Of a DNA stretch of 64,000 nucleotides, positions 42,207 to 52,304 are shown one piece after another (the stretch's first letter is position 1; every line of letters starts with the position of its first letter). The stretch comes from Deinococcus aerius. GTDB taxonomy: Bacteria > Deinococcota > Deinococci > Deinococcales > Deinococcaceae. The notes beneath the pieces are model-generated. The model ran no database searches, was not told where the DNA came from, and saw only the letters and a list, made by a program, of their open reading frames with translations. The position numbers and the translations under genes were made by a program. The stretch spans positions 62,001-126,000 of the forward strand of contig NZ_BFAG01000013.1 in the NCBI RefSeq assembly GCF_002897375.1, given 5' to 3'.

Positions 42207-43525
42207 CCGGCCCCTCCCCCCAGTCTCCCATCCCCGAGTTCAACTTCTCCTTCGCCAACCCCCGCTCGCGGTCGCGCCTGCGGTCGGTTCAGGCCTTCGG
42301 GCTGAGCCTGGCGGCCCTCACGCTGGGGGGCCTGGCGGTGCTGAAGGCGCCCGGGAGTGCCGTCGCCGGGGCCACCCCCACCGGGGCTCCCCCCCACTTC
42401 ACGGTGCTGCTGGCGGGGCGGGACATCGTGTACTGCTACTACCGCACCCCCTGCAAGGACCAGGACCAGCGCACCGGCCTCCTCCAGACACCGAACACCG
42501 ACACGCTGATGCTGGTGAAGGTGGACGGCACCCGCGTGAACGTGCTGAGCATCCCGCGCGACACGAACGTCGGCCCGTTTGACCCGGGCCGCAGCCGGGC
42601 CGAGCAGAAGGTGAACAGCCGCTACTGGGCGGGTGGCCCCCACGCGCTCACCCAGGCCGTGGAGACGATCACGGGCGAGCGGGTGGACGCCTACGTGATC
42701 GTGCGGACCGATTACGTCGCGCGGGTGATCGATGCGCTGGGCGGGCTGGACGTGACGGTCCCCAAAGGCGGCATCGAGTGGGTGGACCAGGCGGCGGGCG
42801 TGAACCTGAAACTTTCGGAGGGGAACCACCACCTCGAAGGGGAAGAGGCCGTGCTGTTCCTGCGCGTGCGCAAGGGTTTCGGGGACGATTACGGGCGCAT
42901 CGACCACCAGAAGCAGGCGCTGACGCAGCTCGCCGCGCGGCTCAAGTCGCCCCAGGGGCTGAGCGCCCTCCCCACCATCCTGGGCGGGGTCGGGCACGGG
43001 GTGGAGACGAACGTGGACCCCAACCTCTTCCCCTCGCTGGTGCCGTTCCTGCCGGGGCTGAAGCTCTCCTTCGCCACCCTGCCCACCCGGACGATTCCGG
43101 GGACCTTCAACCTCGCGGTGGACCGGGAGGCACTCGCGCGGGTATGGGGCACGGGGGGTCAGGCGCAGACGGCGAGTACCGACCTGCCGGGGGTGAGCGT
43201 GCGTATCATGGATGCCAGCGGCGCGGGACTCGGCCCGGCGCTCGCCCGCGCCCTGCGGACCCTGGGCTACCCCCGCGTGAGCGTGCAGGAGGCCCCCGCC
43301 AGCGGCGAGGCCAGCCAGGTCTTCACCGGGCAGGACGTGGGGGCCGCGAACACGCTCGCCGACACGCTGGGGCTCCCCCGGCTGCAAGGTGAGCGTTTCC
43401 CGGTGGGGGCGGGCGAGGTCGGTATTCTGCTGGGCAAGGACGCTCGCCAGAGCCTCGCCGCCCTGGGCGCCCTGAACGGGGGACCCACCGCCCAAGCCCC
43501 CCTCACCCGACCGGAGAACGAATGA
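42203..43525 (+). CDS. LytR-CpsA-Psr family protein with LytR_C domain
   Basis: 440 residues. One membrane anchor near 30-50 (FGLSLAALTLGGLAVLKA), then the LCP domain: NTDTLMLVKVDGTRVNVLSI, PRDT with the phosphate-binding Arg, KVNSRYWAGG, RTDYVARVIDALGGLDVTVP, VLFLRVRKGFGDDYGRIDHQ with the RxxxDxxR-like end. C-terminal LytR_C about 345-430. It transfers glycopolymers or lipid-linked sugars to the envelope. Overlaps yqeK and rsfS through ATGA junctions. Confidence 0.92.
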   Translation: MTGPSPQSPIPEFNFSFANPRSRSRLRSVQAFGLSLAALTLGGLAVLKAPGSAVAGATPTGAPPHFTVLLAGRDIVYCYYRTPCKDQDQRTGLLQTPNTDTLMLVKVDGTRVNVLSIPRDTNVGPFDPGRSRAEQKVNSRYWAGGPHALTQAVETITGERVDAYVIVRTDYVARVIDALGGLDVTVPKGGIEWVDQAAGVNLKLSEGNHHLEGEEAVLFLRVRKGFGDDYGRIDHQKQALTQLAARLKSPQGLSALPTILGGVGHGVETNVDPNLFPSLVPFLPGLKLSFATLPTRTIPGTFNLAVDREALARVWGTGGQAQTASTDLPGVSVRIMDASGAGLGPALARALRTLGYPRVSVQEAPASGEASQVFTGQDVGAANTLADTLGLPRLQGERFPVGAGEVGILLGKDARQSLAALGALNGGPTAQAPLTRPENE

Positions 43526-43926
43526 CCCCACACACCCACACCGATTCCCTGCACCGCCAACTGCGCGCCATCGTGGACGCCGCCCGCGAGCGCCGCGCCG
43601 AGAACGTCGTCGTGCTCGACCTGACCGACGTGTCCTCGACCCTCGAATACTTCGTGATCTGCACCGCAACCGCCGGGCTTCAGCTCAACGCCGTGCAGGA
43701 GAACATCCGCGAGAAGGCGCAGGAGGCGGGACTCCCCCGCCCCACCGTCGAGGGTCCCAGCGAGCGCTGGCTGCTGCTCGCCTTCGGCGGGAGCATCGTG
43801 GTCCACATCATGACGAAAGAAGCGCGCGAGTATTACGACCTGGAGGGGCTCTGGAGCGACGCCCGGACGCTGGACTTCCCCGAGCAGGCGGCCCCCCGGC
43901 CGGGGAGCGGCCAGCCCTCCGCGTAG
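43522..43926 (+). CDS. rsfS: Ribosome silencing factor
   Basis: 134 residues. DUF143/Iojap fold: AENVVVLDLTDVSSTLEYFV, ICTATAGLQLNAVQENIREK, GPSERWLLLAFGGSIVVHIM, EAREYYDLEGLW. It binds L14 on the 50S subunit and blocks subunit joining when nutrients are short. Last gene of the cdaA operon. About 20 residues longer at the C-terminus than usual (PEQAAPRPGSGQPSA). Confidence 0.95.
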   Translation: MTPHTHTDSLHRQLRAIVDAARERRAENVVVLDLTDVSSTLEYFVICTATAGLQLNAVQENIREKAQEAGLPRPTVEGPSERWLLLAFGGSIVVHIMTKEAREYYDLEGLWSDARTLDFPEQAAPRPGSGQPSA

Positions 43927-43975
43927 AAGCCCCCTCCTGACACTCGCCTGACCTCGCGGCGGACAATGGAGGGCG

Positions 43976-44664
<689 letters not shown>

Positions 44665-44665
<1 letters not shown>

Positions 44666-45642
44666 TGGACCTCCCCTCCGTCCTGCCCGGGCGTGCGGAC
44701 GCCTGGATGGACGCCCTGCCCCAGGCCGTGCTGCTCTTCGAGGCCGGGGTGGACGCCCTGACGGTCATGCGGGTCAATGCCGCCGCCACCCGGCTCTGGG
44801 GCGTGCCGCAGGAGCGGGCGGCGGGGCGGCCCCTGCTGGAGGTCGTCCGGCGGCACACCCTGGAAGCCCTCGCCGAGCGCGGCGGCGAGCTGGAGCTGGA
44901 GGCGGGCGGGCGCACCCTGCGCTGCACGGCCATCCGCGCCGCCCCCGGGCAGCCCGGCGCCCTGATCGTCGAGGACATCACCGCGCACCGCCGCCGTGAG
45001 GCCGAGCTGCGTGAGGCAACGGCCGTCCTCTCGCACGAATTCCGCACCCCCGTCACCGGGCTGCGCGGGGTGCTGGAAGCGCTGGAGTACGACATGCCGC
45101 AGGGGCTCGCGCAGAGCTTCGTGCGGCAGGGCCTTCAGGAGGTCGAGCGGCTGGCCCGGCTGGTGGAGGACCTCGCCGTCGGCTTCCGGCCCACCCGCGC
45201 CCGCACCCTGCCGCTCGCAGAGGCCTTCGCCCGGGCCGAGCGGCTGCTGGCCCCGGAACTCGCCGCGCGGGGGACCACCCTCACCTTCGGGGCCGACCAC
45301 CTCGTGCGCGCCGATCCCGACAAGCTGCTGCAAGTCCTGCTCAACCTGATCGAGAACGCGCTGAAGTACGGCCCGCCCGGTCAGCCCGTCGAGGTCGCCA
45401 CCGCCCCGCGCGGCAGTTGGGTGGAGGTCGCCGTCCTCGACCACGGGGCGCCGCTGGAGGGCACCGAGGGCCTCTTCCGCGCCCACACCCGGGGACCGCA
45501 CGCGACCGGTCAGGGGAGCGGCATGGGCCTGTACATCGTGCGCAGCATCGTGCAGGGCTGGGGCGGCCAGGCCTGGACCGAGCGCCGGGGTGAGCGCAAC
45601 GCCTTCTGCTTCACCCTGCCGGGCGGGGCGGGCATCGGCTAG
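44665..45642 (+). CDS. PhoR-like sensor histidine kinase without membrane segments
   Basis: 325 residues. PAS-like domain about 15-105, then HisKA with H124 in VLSHEFRTPVTGLRG, and HATPase with LIENALKYGPPG, VLDHG (degenerate D box) and GSGMGLYIVRSIV. No transmembrane helix is seen, so this is a cytoplasmic sensor. It starts within the response-regulator stop (TGATG). Likely reads an internal or PhoU-transmitted signal. Confidence 0.9.
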
Positions 45643-45664
45643 GGCGGGGTCCCGGGGGCACAAG

Positions 45665-45699
45665 AGGAGGGAGGAGGCCGAGTACGCCTCCTCCCTCCT
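45665..45699. terminator. Perfect 14-bp bidirectional hairpin
   Basis: AGGAGGGAGGAGGC (45665-45678) pairs perfectly with GCCTCCTCCCTCCT (45686-45699), loop 7 nt, between the convergent kinase and WGxxGxxG genes. No T-run, but position and stem strength fit a shared terminator. Confidence 0.65.
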
Positions 45700-45708
45700 G
45701 GTGACGCC

Positions 45709-46020
45709 TCAGCTCCGGCGCGGCCCCTCGGTCGGCCCGCCCAGCTTGACCTCGGTGCGTTCCTCGGTGCGGCCCCGCCCCGCGAGACCGGCCAGGCCGA
45801 TCAGGCCCAGCAGCCCCCAGGGAAAGCGGCTGCCCTGCTGCTCGTTGCCCGGAACGCCGTCACTCTCCGAGGTCGTGGTGACGTTGTCGTTCTGCACGGT
45901 TCCCGTCGTGTCGGTCGTGGTGGTGTCGGTGGAGGTCGTGTCGGTCGTCTGGGCGGTGGCCGTCACCGGGGCCGCGACCAGGACCAGCGCGACAAGGATC
46001 TTCTTGAGGTTGGGGGTCAT
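45709..46020 (-). CDS. Small WGxxGxxG-type envelope protein
   Basis: 103 residues. Signal peptide KKILVALVLVAAPVTATAQ, a Thr/Asp-rich middle (TTDTTSTDTTTTDTTGTV), and the C-terminal anchor FPWGLLGLIGLAGLAGRGR, which matches the WGxxGxxG/MYXO-CTERM-like sorting tail (Trp-Gly, hydrophobic, Arg). Presumably anchored in the cell envelope. It follows the PRC-barrel gene on the same strand, so both may belong to one stress unit. Confidence 0.75.
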   Translation of the reverse strand: MTPNLKKILVALVLVAAPVTATAQTTDTTSTDTTTTDTTGTVQNDNVTTTSESDGVPGNEQQGSRFPWGLLGLIGLAGLAGRGRTEERTEVKLGGPTEGPRRS

Positions 46021-46053
46021 AGGTCCTCCTGTTGGGGTGGGAAAAAGGCGGGC

Positions 46054-46965
46054 TCAGCTCCGGCTGTCGCGGCGGTCGTCATCGTCACCGATGACCCGGA
46101 CGTTCCCGGTCTCGTTCACGTCGAGGACCTCGCGGCCCACGGTATCGGTCACGGTCTGCTGCTCGGTCACCGTGCGCTTGGAGACCTCGACCTCCTCGGT
46201 CACGACCGCCTGCTTCTGAACGTTCGCCCGCTCGGCCTCCAGCTCCACGCGCACGGTCTCGCTGGCGCCGTCCGCGAACACGTCGCCCTGAACCGGACGT
46301 GCCTCCGTCACGGGGTGGCGCTCGATGACGACCTCCTCGCGCTGAAGGGGCACGTTGACCGTCTCCTGTCGGGTCTCGACGTGCTTGCCGATCTCGACCT
46401 GCCCGGCGAGGTAGCGCTCCTTGTTCACCGACAGGCGCTCCTCCAGAAGCTGGAGGCGGCCCGGCGTCTTGAACATCCGGTCGGAGCTGTCCTCGTCGCG
46501 GTAGTTGTAGGAGCCCGTCGTCCCCGTTCCCGCCGCCGCCATCCCCGTCCCCATCGCCGCGGTGTCCGTCATGGTCTGGGTGCTGGAGGTCGTCATGCCG
46601 GTGTCGCCGCGCAGCACCCGCTCGTCGCTGCTCTGGAGGTCGAAGGTGTAGTCCTCATCGGAGGAGTAGCGGTGCATGGAGCTGAGCTGGGCCGCCGTGA
46701 GACCGTCAAAATGAACGCCGTCGTCCTCGATGCGCGCCAGCCCGATGGGGATAATCCGGGCGCCCTCCAAGCCGCCTCCGTCGTCGTCGACGAGGAGGTA
46801 GCGGATCTTCCCCTGGTCGTCGTCCACCAGCACGTCGCGCACAGTGCCGATACGCTGACCACCGCTGATATAGGCCGCCGAGCCGATCGGGTTGTATATC
46901 CCCGTGTCCTGGAAGTCCTGGCTGAACCTGCTCGAAATATCGGACAGTCTGTGCAGATGTGGCAT
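46054..46965 (-). CDS. PRC-barrel plus DUF2382 stress protein
   Basis: 303 residues from ATG 46965 ([16 protein letters not shown]), preceded by GAGGGAG; a longer frame starts at 47028. PRC barrel about 20-95 ([40 protein letters not shown]). DUF2382 about 190-290 ([20 protein letters not shown], then HPVTEARPV and [13 protein letters not shown]). Such proteins are common in desiccation-tolerant bacteria and linked to stress. Its promoter region is shared with phoU. Confidence 0.88.
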   Translation of the reverse strand: MPHLHRLSDISSRFSQDFQDTGIYNPIGSAAYISGGQRIGTVRDVLVDDDQGKIRYLLVDDDGGGLEGARIIPIGLARIEDDGVHFDGLTAAQLSSMHRYSSDEDYTFDLQSSDERVLRGDTGMTTSSTQTMTDTAAMGTGMAAAGTGTTGSYNYRDEDSSDRMFKTPGRLQLLEERLSVNKERYLAGQVEIGKHVETRQETVNVPLQREEVVIERHPVTEARPVQGDVFADGASETVRVELEAERANVQKQAVVTEEVEVSKRTVTEQQTVTDTVGREVLDVNETGNVRVIGDDDDRRDSRS

Positions 46966-47068
46966 ACCTTTGGCTCCCTCTGAACTGAATTGCTGTTCGG
47001 AGCTATTGTCTGCATTGCGGCCATTCATTGTCTGAGAAGACTAAAAAGTGCATGTAACCCTAACGTTG

Positions 47069-47086
47069 CTTGAAGTGTCCTTCAAG
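47069..47086. promoter_or_regulatory. Palindrome in the PRC-barrel/phoU divergent region
   Basis: CTTGAA-GTGTCC-TTCAAG, perfect 6-bp arms with a 6-nt spacer, between the two divergent starts. Suitable for a dimeric regulator; identity unknown. Confidence 0.4.
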
Positions 47087-47174
47087 GCCGGGTTAATCAG
47101 GGGCCAGACAGGATCATGACCTCCCCATGACCCAGCGACTCCCCGCGGGTGATACGTTCCTGACAGGAGTGCCC

Positions 47175-47819
<645 letters not shown>

Positions 47820-47839
47820 GGGACGGGAGAGTCGGGACC

Positions 47840-48160
47840 ATGGAGGCCCTTTCGAGCAGTGATCCCGAAAGAGCGACCGTCGCTTTAAGTGTTGTCCGCG
47901 CTTTGCTCGGGGCGGTCACGCCGGAAATACGCCGCGTAGGCTTCGTGATGGACGGGCGAAGGATTCAGATTCTGTGTATCCACGATGGTGCGCCGAGCGA
48001 GAGTCTCAGCGAAGAGATGAACGACGTTGAGGCGGAAATCCTGGGCGATTTTGCCGCCGACGTATCTGTAGAAATACAACTCGTGAGGCTGGATGCTCCG
48101 GCGGCCATAGAAAGGGAAGCCGTCTGGGTCTACGCTCGAAAAGAAGGAGCGCCCAATTGA
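47840..48160 (+). CDS. Small acidic protein of unknown function
   Basis: 106 residues from ATG 47840. Mixed alpha/beta: a helical start, then strands RRVGFVMDGRRIQILCIHDG and a helix LSEEMNDVEAEILGDFAAD, ending DVSVEIQLVRLDAPAAIE and WVYARKEG. The profile resembles small immunity-like or ribosome-associated acidic proteins, but no family is claimed. It follows phoU by 20 nt; composition is slightly less GC-rich than its neighbours. Confidence 0.7.
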   Translation: MEALSSSDPERATVALSVVRALLGAVTPEIRRVGFVMDGRRIQILCIHDGAPSESLSEEMNDVEAEILGDFAADVSVEIQLVRLDAPAAIEREAVWVYARKEGAPN

Positions 48161-48185
48161 CAATCCGAGGAAAGGACCGCCGGAG

Positions 48186-48260
48186 TTATCGCCAGAGCCG
48201 CCAACCCACCGTATAGATGCAGCTCTTCGTGTCCAGCAGGTACAGGTTGGGATTCGGCAT
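48186..48260 (-). pseudogene. Truncated VapC toxin remnant (PIN-domain N-terminus)
   Basis: ATG at 48260 overlaps the VapB stop (TGATG) and reads MPNPNLYLLDTKSCIY, the start of a VapC PIN domain with its first catalytic Asp, then TVGWRLWR and TAA at 48186. Normal VapC has about 130 residues; the rest is absent from the flanking DNA. The toxin is therefore inactive. Confidence 0.75.
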
Positions 48261-48487
48261 CACAACAAAGGCTCCCTCTCCTGCATGGGGGGCTGCTCCC
48301 GCTCAATGGGATTCTCGAAGCTGGTCAGGGCCGCGAAGATGGCGTCCCCGTCCTGCCGCTTCACGGGCGTAACGACCAGCCCGCGGCCGCACCGCCTGAT
48401 CTCCACCTCGCCGTAGGGAAGCTGAACCTCCGATGGAATGCGGACAACCTGACTCTTGCCGCTCCTGAACACTTTGCTCCGGGTCAT
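48260..48487 (-). CDS. vapB: VapB-type antitoxin (SpoVT/AbrB fold)
   Basis: 75 residues from ATG 48487. VFRSGKSQVVRIPSEVQLPY then GEVEIRRCGRGLVVTPV is the AbrB swapped-hairpin DNA-binding domain of VapB antitoxins; residues 45-75 would wrap the toxin. The cognate VapC frame is only 24 codons long, so this antitoxin is an orphan. It lies 14 nt downstream of an ABC exporter gene on the same strand. Confidence 0.85.
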   Translation of the reverse strand: MTRSKVFRSGKSQVVRIPSEVQLPYGEVEIRRCGRGLVVTPVKRQDGDAIFAALTSFENPIEREQPPMQEREPLL

Positions 48488-48501
48488 GCCCCACCTCCCC
48501 T

Positions 48502-50316
48502 TCAGGTAGCCACCGTATCCACGTCCTCCGCCCACAGCGCCCGCATCTCCTCGCTGCGGTCCAATAGCTCGGCCAGCGTCCCCGAGTCGGTCAGGTGCCC
48601 GTGCTCCAGCAGCAGGATGCGGTCGGCGCGGGTCAGGGCGGCGCGGCGGTGCGAGACGACGAGGCAGGTGGCGTCCGTCTCGCGGAAGAGGCCGTCCCAC
48701 AAGAGGGCTTCCGTGCGGGCGTCCAGCGCACTGGACACGTCGTCGAACACGAGGAGATCGGCGTCGCGGGCGAGCATGCGGGCGACGGCGGTGCGCTGCA
48801 CCTGCCCGCCGGAGAGCTTGACGCCGCGGGCGCCGACCTGGGTGTCCAGCCCCGCCGGAAGCTGCGCCACATCGGGTTCCAGCACGGCGAGCCGTACGGC
48901 CCGCTCCAGCCTCTCCGGGTCGCTGCCGCTCAACACGTTCTCGCGCAGGGTGTCGGAGAAGAGGCTGGGAATCTGGGCGGTGTACGCGCTGCGGGGCGGG
49001 ACGAGGAAGGTGGCGGGGTCCGTGACCTCCTCGCCGTTCCAGAGGATGCGCCCCGAGTCAAGCGGCATCAGGCCGAGCAGGGCGCGCAGCAGGGTCGTTT
49101 TGCCACTGCCGATGCGCCCGGTGACGACGACAAACTCGCCCCGGTGCAGGGTGAAGCTCACGTCGGTGATTCCCGCGCCGCTGGGATGATGGGCGGTCAG
49201 GCCCTCCACCCGCAGTTCCTCCAGGGGACGGGCTTCGGGCGCGGTGTCCCTGGCGGGCGGCTCGTCATACAGGTGGACGGGGTGGTGGGCGACGACTGTT
49301 CCGGCGGGCGCGTCCTGGAGCAGCCGTTCCATCCGGTCGTAGCTGACCCCGGTGCGCCGATGGCGGGCAATCGCGTCGCCGAAAAAGCCCATCGAGCCGG
49401 TCAGGCGCGGCAGCAGGCCGATGAACAGCACGAAGTCGGCCACGTCGAGTGCCCCGCCCCGCACCTTGTTCGCGCCCAGCAGCAGCACCAGCCCCACCGC
49501 CACGTTCACCATGTTGGTGTTCACGCCGCGGATCAGCTCGGTGAGGAGCACGTCGCGCAGGGCCGCGCGGCGGCGCACCTCGCCGAGGGCGGCCATGCGG
49601 GCGACCATCTGATCCTCGCGGGCGGCGAGCTTCACGGCGCTGACGGCCCCGAAAGTCTCGCCGATGAAGTCGGTCACTCGGGCGGTCGCCTCACGCATCC
49701 GCCGGCGGTAGGTGCGGATCTTGGGCGAGAGGCGCTGCACGAACACGATCATCAGCAGGAGCGGCGTGCAGACCAGCGCCGTGATAATGGGGTCCACCCG
49801 CGCCATCAGCGTGACCGCGATGAGGCAGTAGGCGACCAGGCCCCAGCCGTCCACCCAGACCTCGGTGTAGGCGGCCACGTCGTCCACGTCGTCGCGGAAG
49901 CGGCTGACCGCCTCGGCGGGGGTGTCGGGGAGGCGGCGCGAGCCCCGGGCAGTGAGCAGGTAGCTCAGCAGGTTGCGCCGCACCAGGGCGTCCAGCGTGT
50001 ACCACAGCTCGATCCAGGCCACGAACGCCCCGTAGAAGATGCCGAAGCGGCTGAGGCGCACGAACGCGAACCATCCGACCGACACCCAGGCGGCGGCGAC
50101 CAGCGGGTCGATGGGCGCGCCCGCCGACCGGAGCGGGTCCGCCTCCTCCAGGTGCCGGAATACGCCGCTGACGGCCAGGGTGAGCAGCGCGGGCGCGGCG
50201 TGGACCATCCCCCACATCAGCAGGTTGAAGGCGAAGAGCCCCGGCCGGTACGTGAAGAGCCGCCGGGAGAGGGCGAAGGTGCGGTCGTGGGCGGGGGGGG
50301 GCGAGGTGGTGGTCAT
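48502..50316 (-). CDS. ABC exporter, half with degenerate catalytic site
   Basis: About 604 residues from ATG 50316; the frame continues upstream to 50424 through a repeat-like stretch and is not used. Six membrane helices in residues about 20-320; ATPase with Walker A TGRIGSGKTTLL, signature KLSGGQVQRTAVARML, and Walker B DLLVFDDVSSALD, where the catalytic Glu is replaced by Asp. Such asymmetry marks heterodimeric exporters. The partner is the next gene upstream (50444-52237). Substrate unknown: multidrug or lipid export are typical. Confidence 0.92.
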   Translation of the reverse strand: MTTTSPPPAHDRTFALSRRLFTYRPGLFAFNLLMWGMVHAAPALLTLAVSGVFRHLEEADPLRSAGAPIDPLVAAAWVSVGWFAFVRLSRFGIFYGAFVAWIELWYTLDALVRRNLLSYLLTARGSRRLPDTPAEAVSRFRDDVDDVAAYTEVWVDGWGLVAYCLIAVTLMARVDPIITALVCTPLLLMIVFVQRLSPKIRTYRRRMREATARVTDFIGETFGAVSAVKLAAREDQMVARMAALGEVRRRAALRDVLLTELIRGVNTNMVNVAVGLVLLLGANKVRGGALDVADFVLFIGLLPRLTGSMGFFGDAIARHRRTGVSYDRMERLLQDAPAGTVVAHHPVHLYDEPPARDTAPEARPLEELRVEGLTAHHPSGAGITDVSFTLHRGEFVVVTGRIGSGKTTLLRALLGLMPLDSGRILWNGEEVTDPATFLVPPRSAYTAQIPSLFSDTLRENVLSGSDPERLERAVRLAVLEPDVAQLPAGLDTQVGARGVKLSGGQVQRTAVARMLARDADLLVFDDVSSALDARTEALLWDGLFRETDATCLVVSHRRAALTRADRILLLEHGHLTDSGTLAELLDRSEEMRALWAEDVDTVAT

Positions 50317-50443
50317 GGGAGGCTCCGCAGACAGGGCAGTGGGAAGTGGTGAGTGGGAAGTGGAAAGGAGGGACGGGGGCTCCGGCCCGGGCAGGGGCAG
50401 GCGCAACCACTCCCCACTGACCACGGGCCACTTCCTACCCCCC

Positions 50444-52237
50444 TCACGCCAGCACCCCTTCCTCCAGCTCCTCTGTCCCGGCCCGCAGCAGCGCCGCGTA
50501 GTGGCTGTGCCCGTCGCGGGCGAGGGCGGCGCGGGGGCCGTCCTCCAGCACCCGCCCGTCGCCCAGGACGAGGATGCGGTCGGCGCGGGCCACGGTCTCC
50601 AGGCGGTGGGCGATCACGATGGCGGTGCGCCCGGCGAGCAGGCGGGTCATCGCCTGGGTGAGCTGCGTCTCGGTGGCGGGGTCCAGGCGGCTGCTGGGCT
50701 CATCGAGGATGATCACGGCGGGGTCGCGCAGCAGCACCCGGGCGAAGGCGAGGAGCTGCGCCTGCCCCGCGCTGAGGCTGCCGGTGGGCAGGGGCGTCCG
50801 CACCCCGTCCTCCAGCCGGGCCAGCCAGCGCCCCAGGCCGACCTCGCGGAGCGCGGCCTCGACCTCGGTGTCGGGGACCGAGTCGTCGAAGAAGGAGAGA
50901 TTGTCACGGACGGACGCCTGGAAAAGCTGCACGTCCTGGGTGACGACCGCCACCCCGGTGCGGAGGCTATGCAGCCGCACGTCACGGGTGTCCACTCCGC
51001 CCAGTTTCACGCTGCCCTCGGTCGGGTCGTACAGCCGCGACACCAGGCGGGTGAGGGTGGTCTTGCCGCTGCCCGTCCGGCCCAGCAGGCCGACCGTCTG
51101 CCCGGCGGGAAGGTGGAAGGAGATGTCGTGCAGCACAGGGCGAACGCCAGGGTCCTCCGGCGCGTAGCTGAAGCTCACGTGCTCAAAGCGCAGGTCGAGG
51201 GGGCCGTCCGGCAGGTCGCGCGTGCCCTCGGTGAGTTCCGAGCGCAGGGCGAGCAGTTCGCCGACCCGGGCGAGACCTGCCCCCGCCTTCTGGAGGTCCT
51301 GAAGCTGTTGGGTCAGTTGGTCGATGGGTTCCTCGACCATGCTCATGTACTGGTACAGCAGGAAGGCGGTGCCCAGCGTGATCGCCCCCGCCGCGTACAG
51401 GCCGACCGCCGCGCCCAGGATGCCCACGTACCCGGCCGCGAACAGGATCATGCTGAGCTGCCACACCACCGCCCGCCGCCGCCACGAGAAGGTGCTGCGC
51501 CGGAAAAACTCGCGCTGAACGCGCAGGAAGCCGCGCAGGTGGTGTTCACCCGCGCCCAGCGCGCGCACGTCGTCCAGCCCCGAGAGCCGCTCCTCGACGT
51601 AGCCGAAAAGCTGGGCGCTGCTCTCGCGCTCCAGGCGGGTGGGTTCCACGCCGATCTTCCGCACCCGGTTCATGGCGATCAGGGTCACCGCCACGAAGAG
51701 GGTGATCCCCACCCCCACCCGCCAGTCTGTCAGGTAGAACATCACGACCGCGCCGAGCAGGAGCAGCGCCGCCCCGAAGACGCGCACCGCGAACTGCGAG
51801 AAGAAGTTGCTCAGGGCCGTCACGTCGCCGTCGATGCGCTCGATCATCTCGCCGGGCGTGCGCTCCTTGTGCTCGCGCATGTCCAGCGAGAGCATGTGCC
51901 GCATCAGGTCCGCGCGCAGCCGGTTGGTGGCCGTCCAGCCCACCCGCGCGCCCACGTAGGTGGCCCCGGCAGTCAGCAATTGCACCCCCACCGCGAGCGC
52001 GATGTACAGCCCCGCCAGCCGGGCGAGCAGCCCCACGTCTGCCCCAGAGCCCAGCTTGGCGTTGTCCACGAAGCGGCGCAGCAGTTGCGGCAGCAGCAGG
52101 TTCAGCCCGGTGCCCGTCAGCAGCAGCGTGGCGAGCGCGATGACCTGCCATTTCAGCGGGCCGAGGTACGTCTTCAGGACGCCCAGCGCACCGGCACGCG
52201 GTGGGGAAGATGAGGAAGGAGACGGCGCGTCGGGCAT
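50444..52237 (-). CDS. ABC exporter, catalytically complete half
   Basis: 597 residues. Membrane domain about 20-310 with six helices; ATPase with LGRTGSGKTTLTRLVSRLYD, signature GSLSAGQAQLLAFARV (Ala for Gly in the second position), Walker B VIILDEPSSRLD with Glu, H-loop IAHRLET. Transcribed ahead of the degenerate half (48502-50316). The two form a BmrCD/TM287-288-like heterodimer in the inner membrane. Confidence 0.92.
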   Translation of the reverse strand: MPDAPSPSSSSPPRAGALGVLKTYLGPLKWQVIALATLLLTGTGLNLLLPQLLRRFVDNAKLGSGADVGLLARLAGLYIALAVGVQLLTAGATYVGARVGWTATNRLRADLMRHMLSLDMREHKERTPGEMIERIDGDVTALSNFFSQFAVRVFGAALLLLGAVVMFYLTDWRVGVGITLFVAVTLIAMNRVRKIGVEPTRLERESSAQLFGYVEERLSGLDDVRALGAGEHHLRGFLRVQREFFRRSTFSWRRRAVVWQLSMILFAAGYVGILGAAVGLYAAGAITLGTAFLLYQYMSMVEEPIDQLTQQLQDLQKAGAGLARVGELLALRSELTEGTRDLPDGPLDLRFEHVSFSYAPEDPGVRPVLHDISFHLPAGQTVGLLGRTGSGKTTLTRLVSRLYDPTEGSVKLGGVDTRDVRLHSLRTGVAVVTQDVQLFQASVRDNLSFFDDSVPDTEVEAALREVGLGRWLARLEDGVRTPLPTGSLSAGQAQLLAFARVLLRDPAVIILDEPSSRLDPATETQLTQAMTRLLAGRTAIVIAHRLETVARADRILVLGDGRVLEDGPRAALARDGHSHYAALLRAGTEELEEGVLA

Positions 52238-52304
52238 TTTTCCAGGCTAGGACGGCGGGGGATGAGGACGCATCCGCCGAGTGGCGCAGTGGGGGGGGCG
52301 GGAT

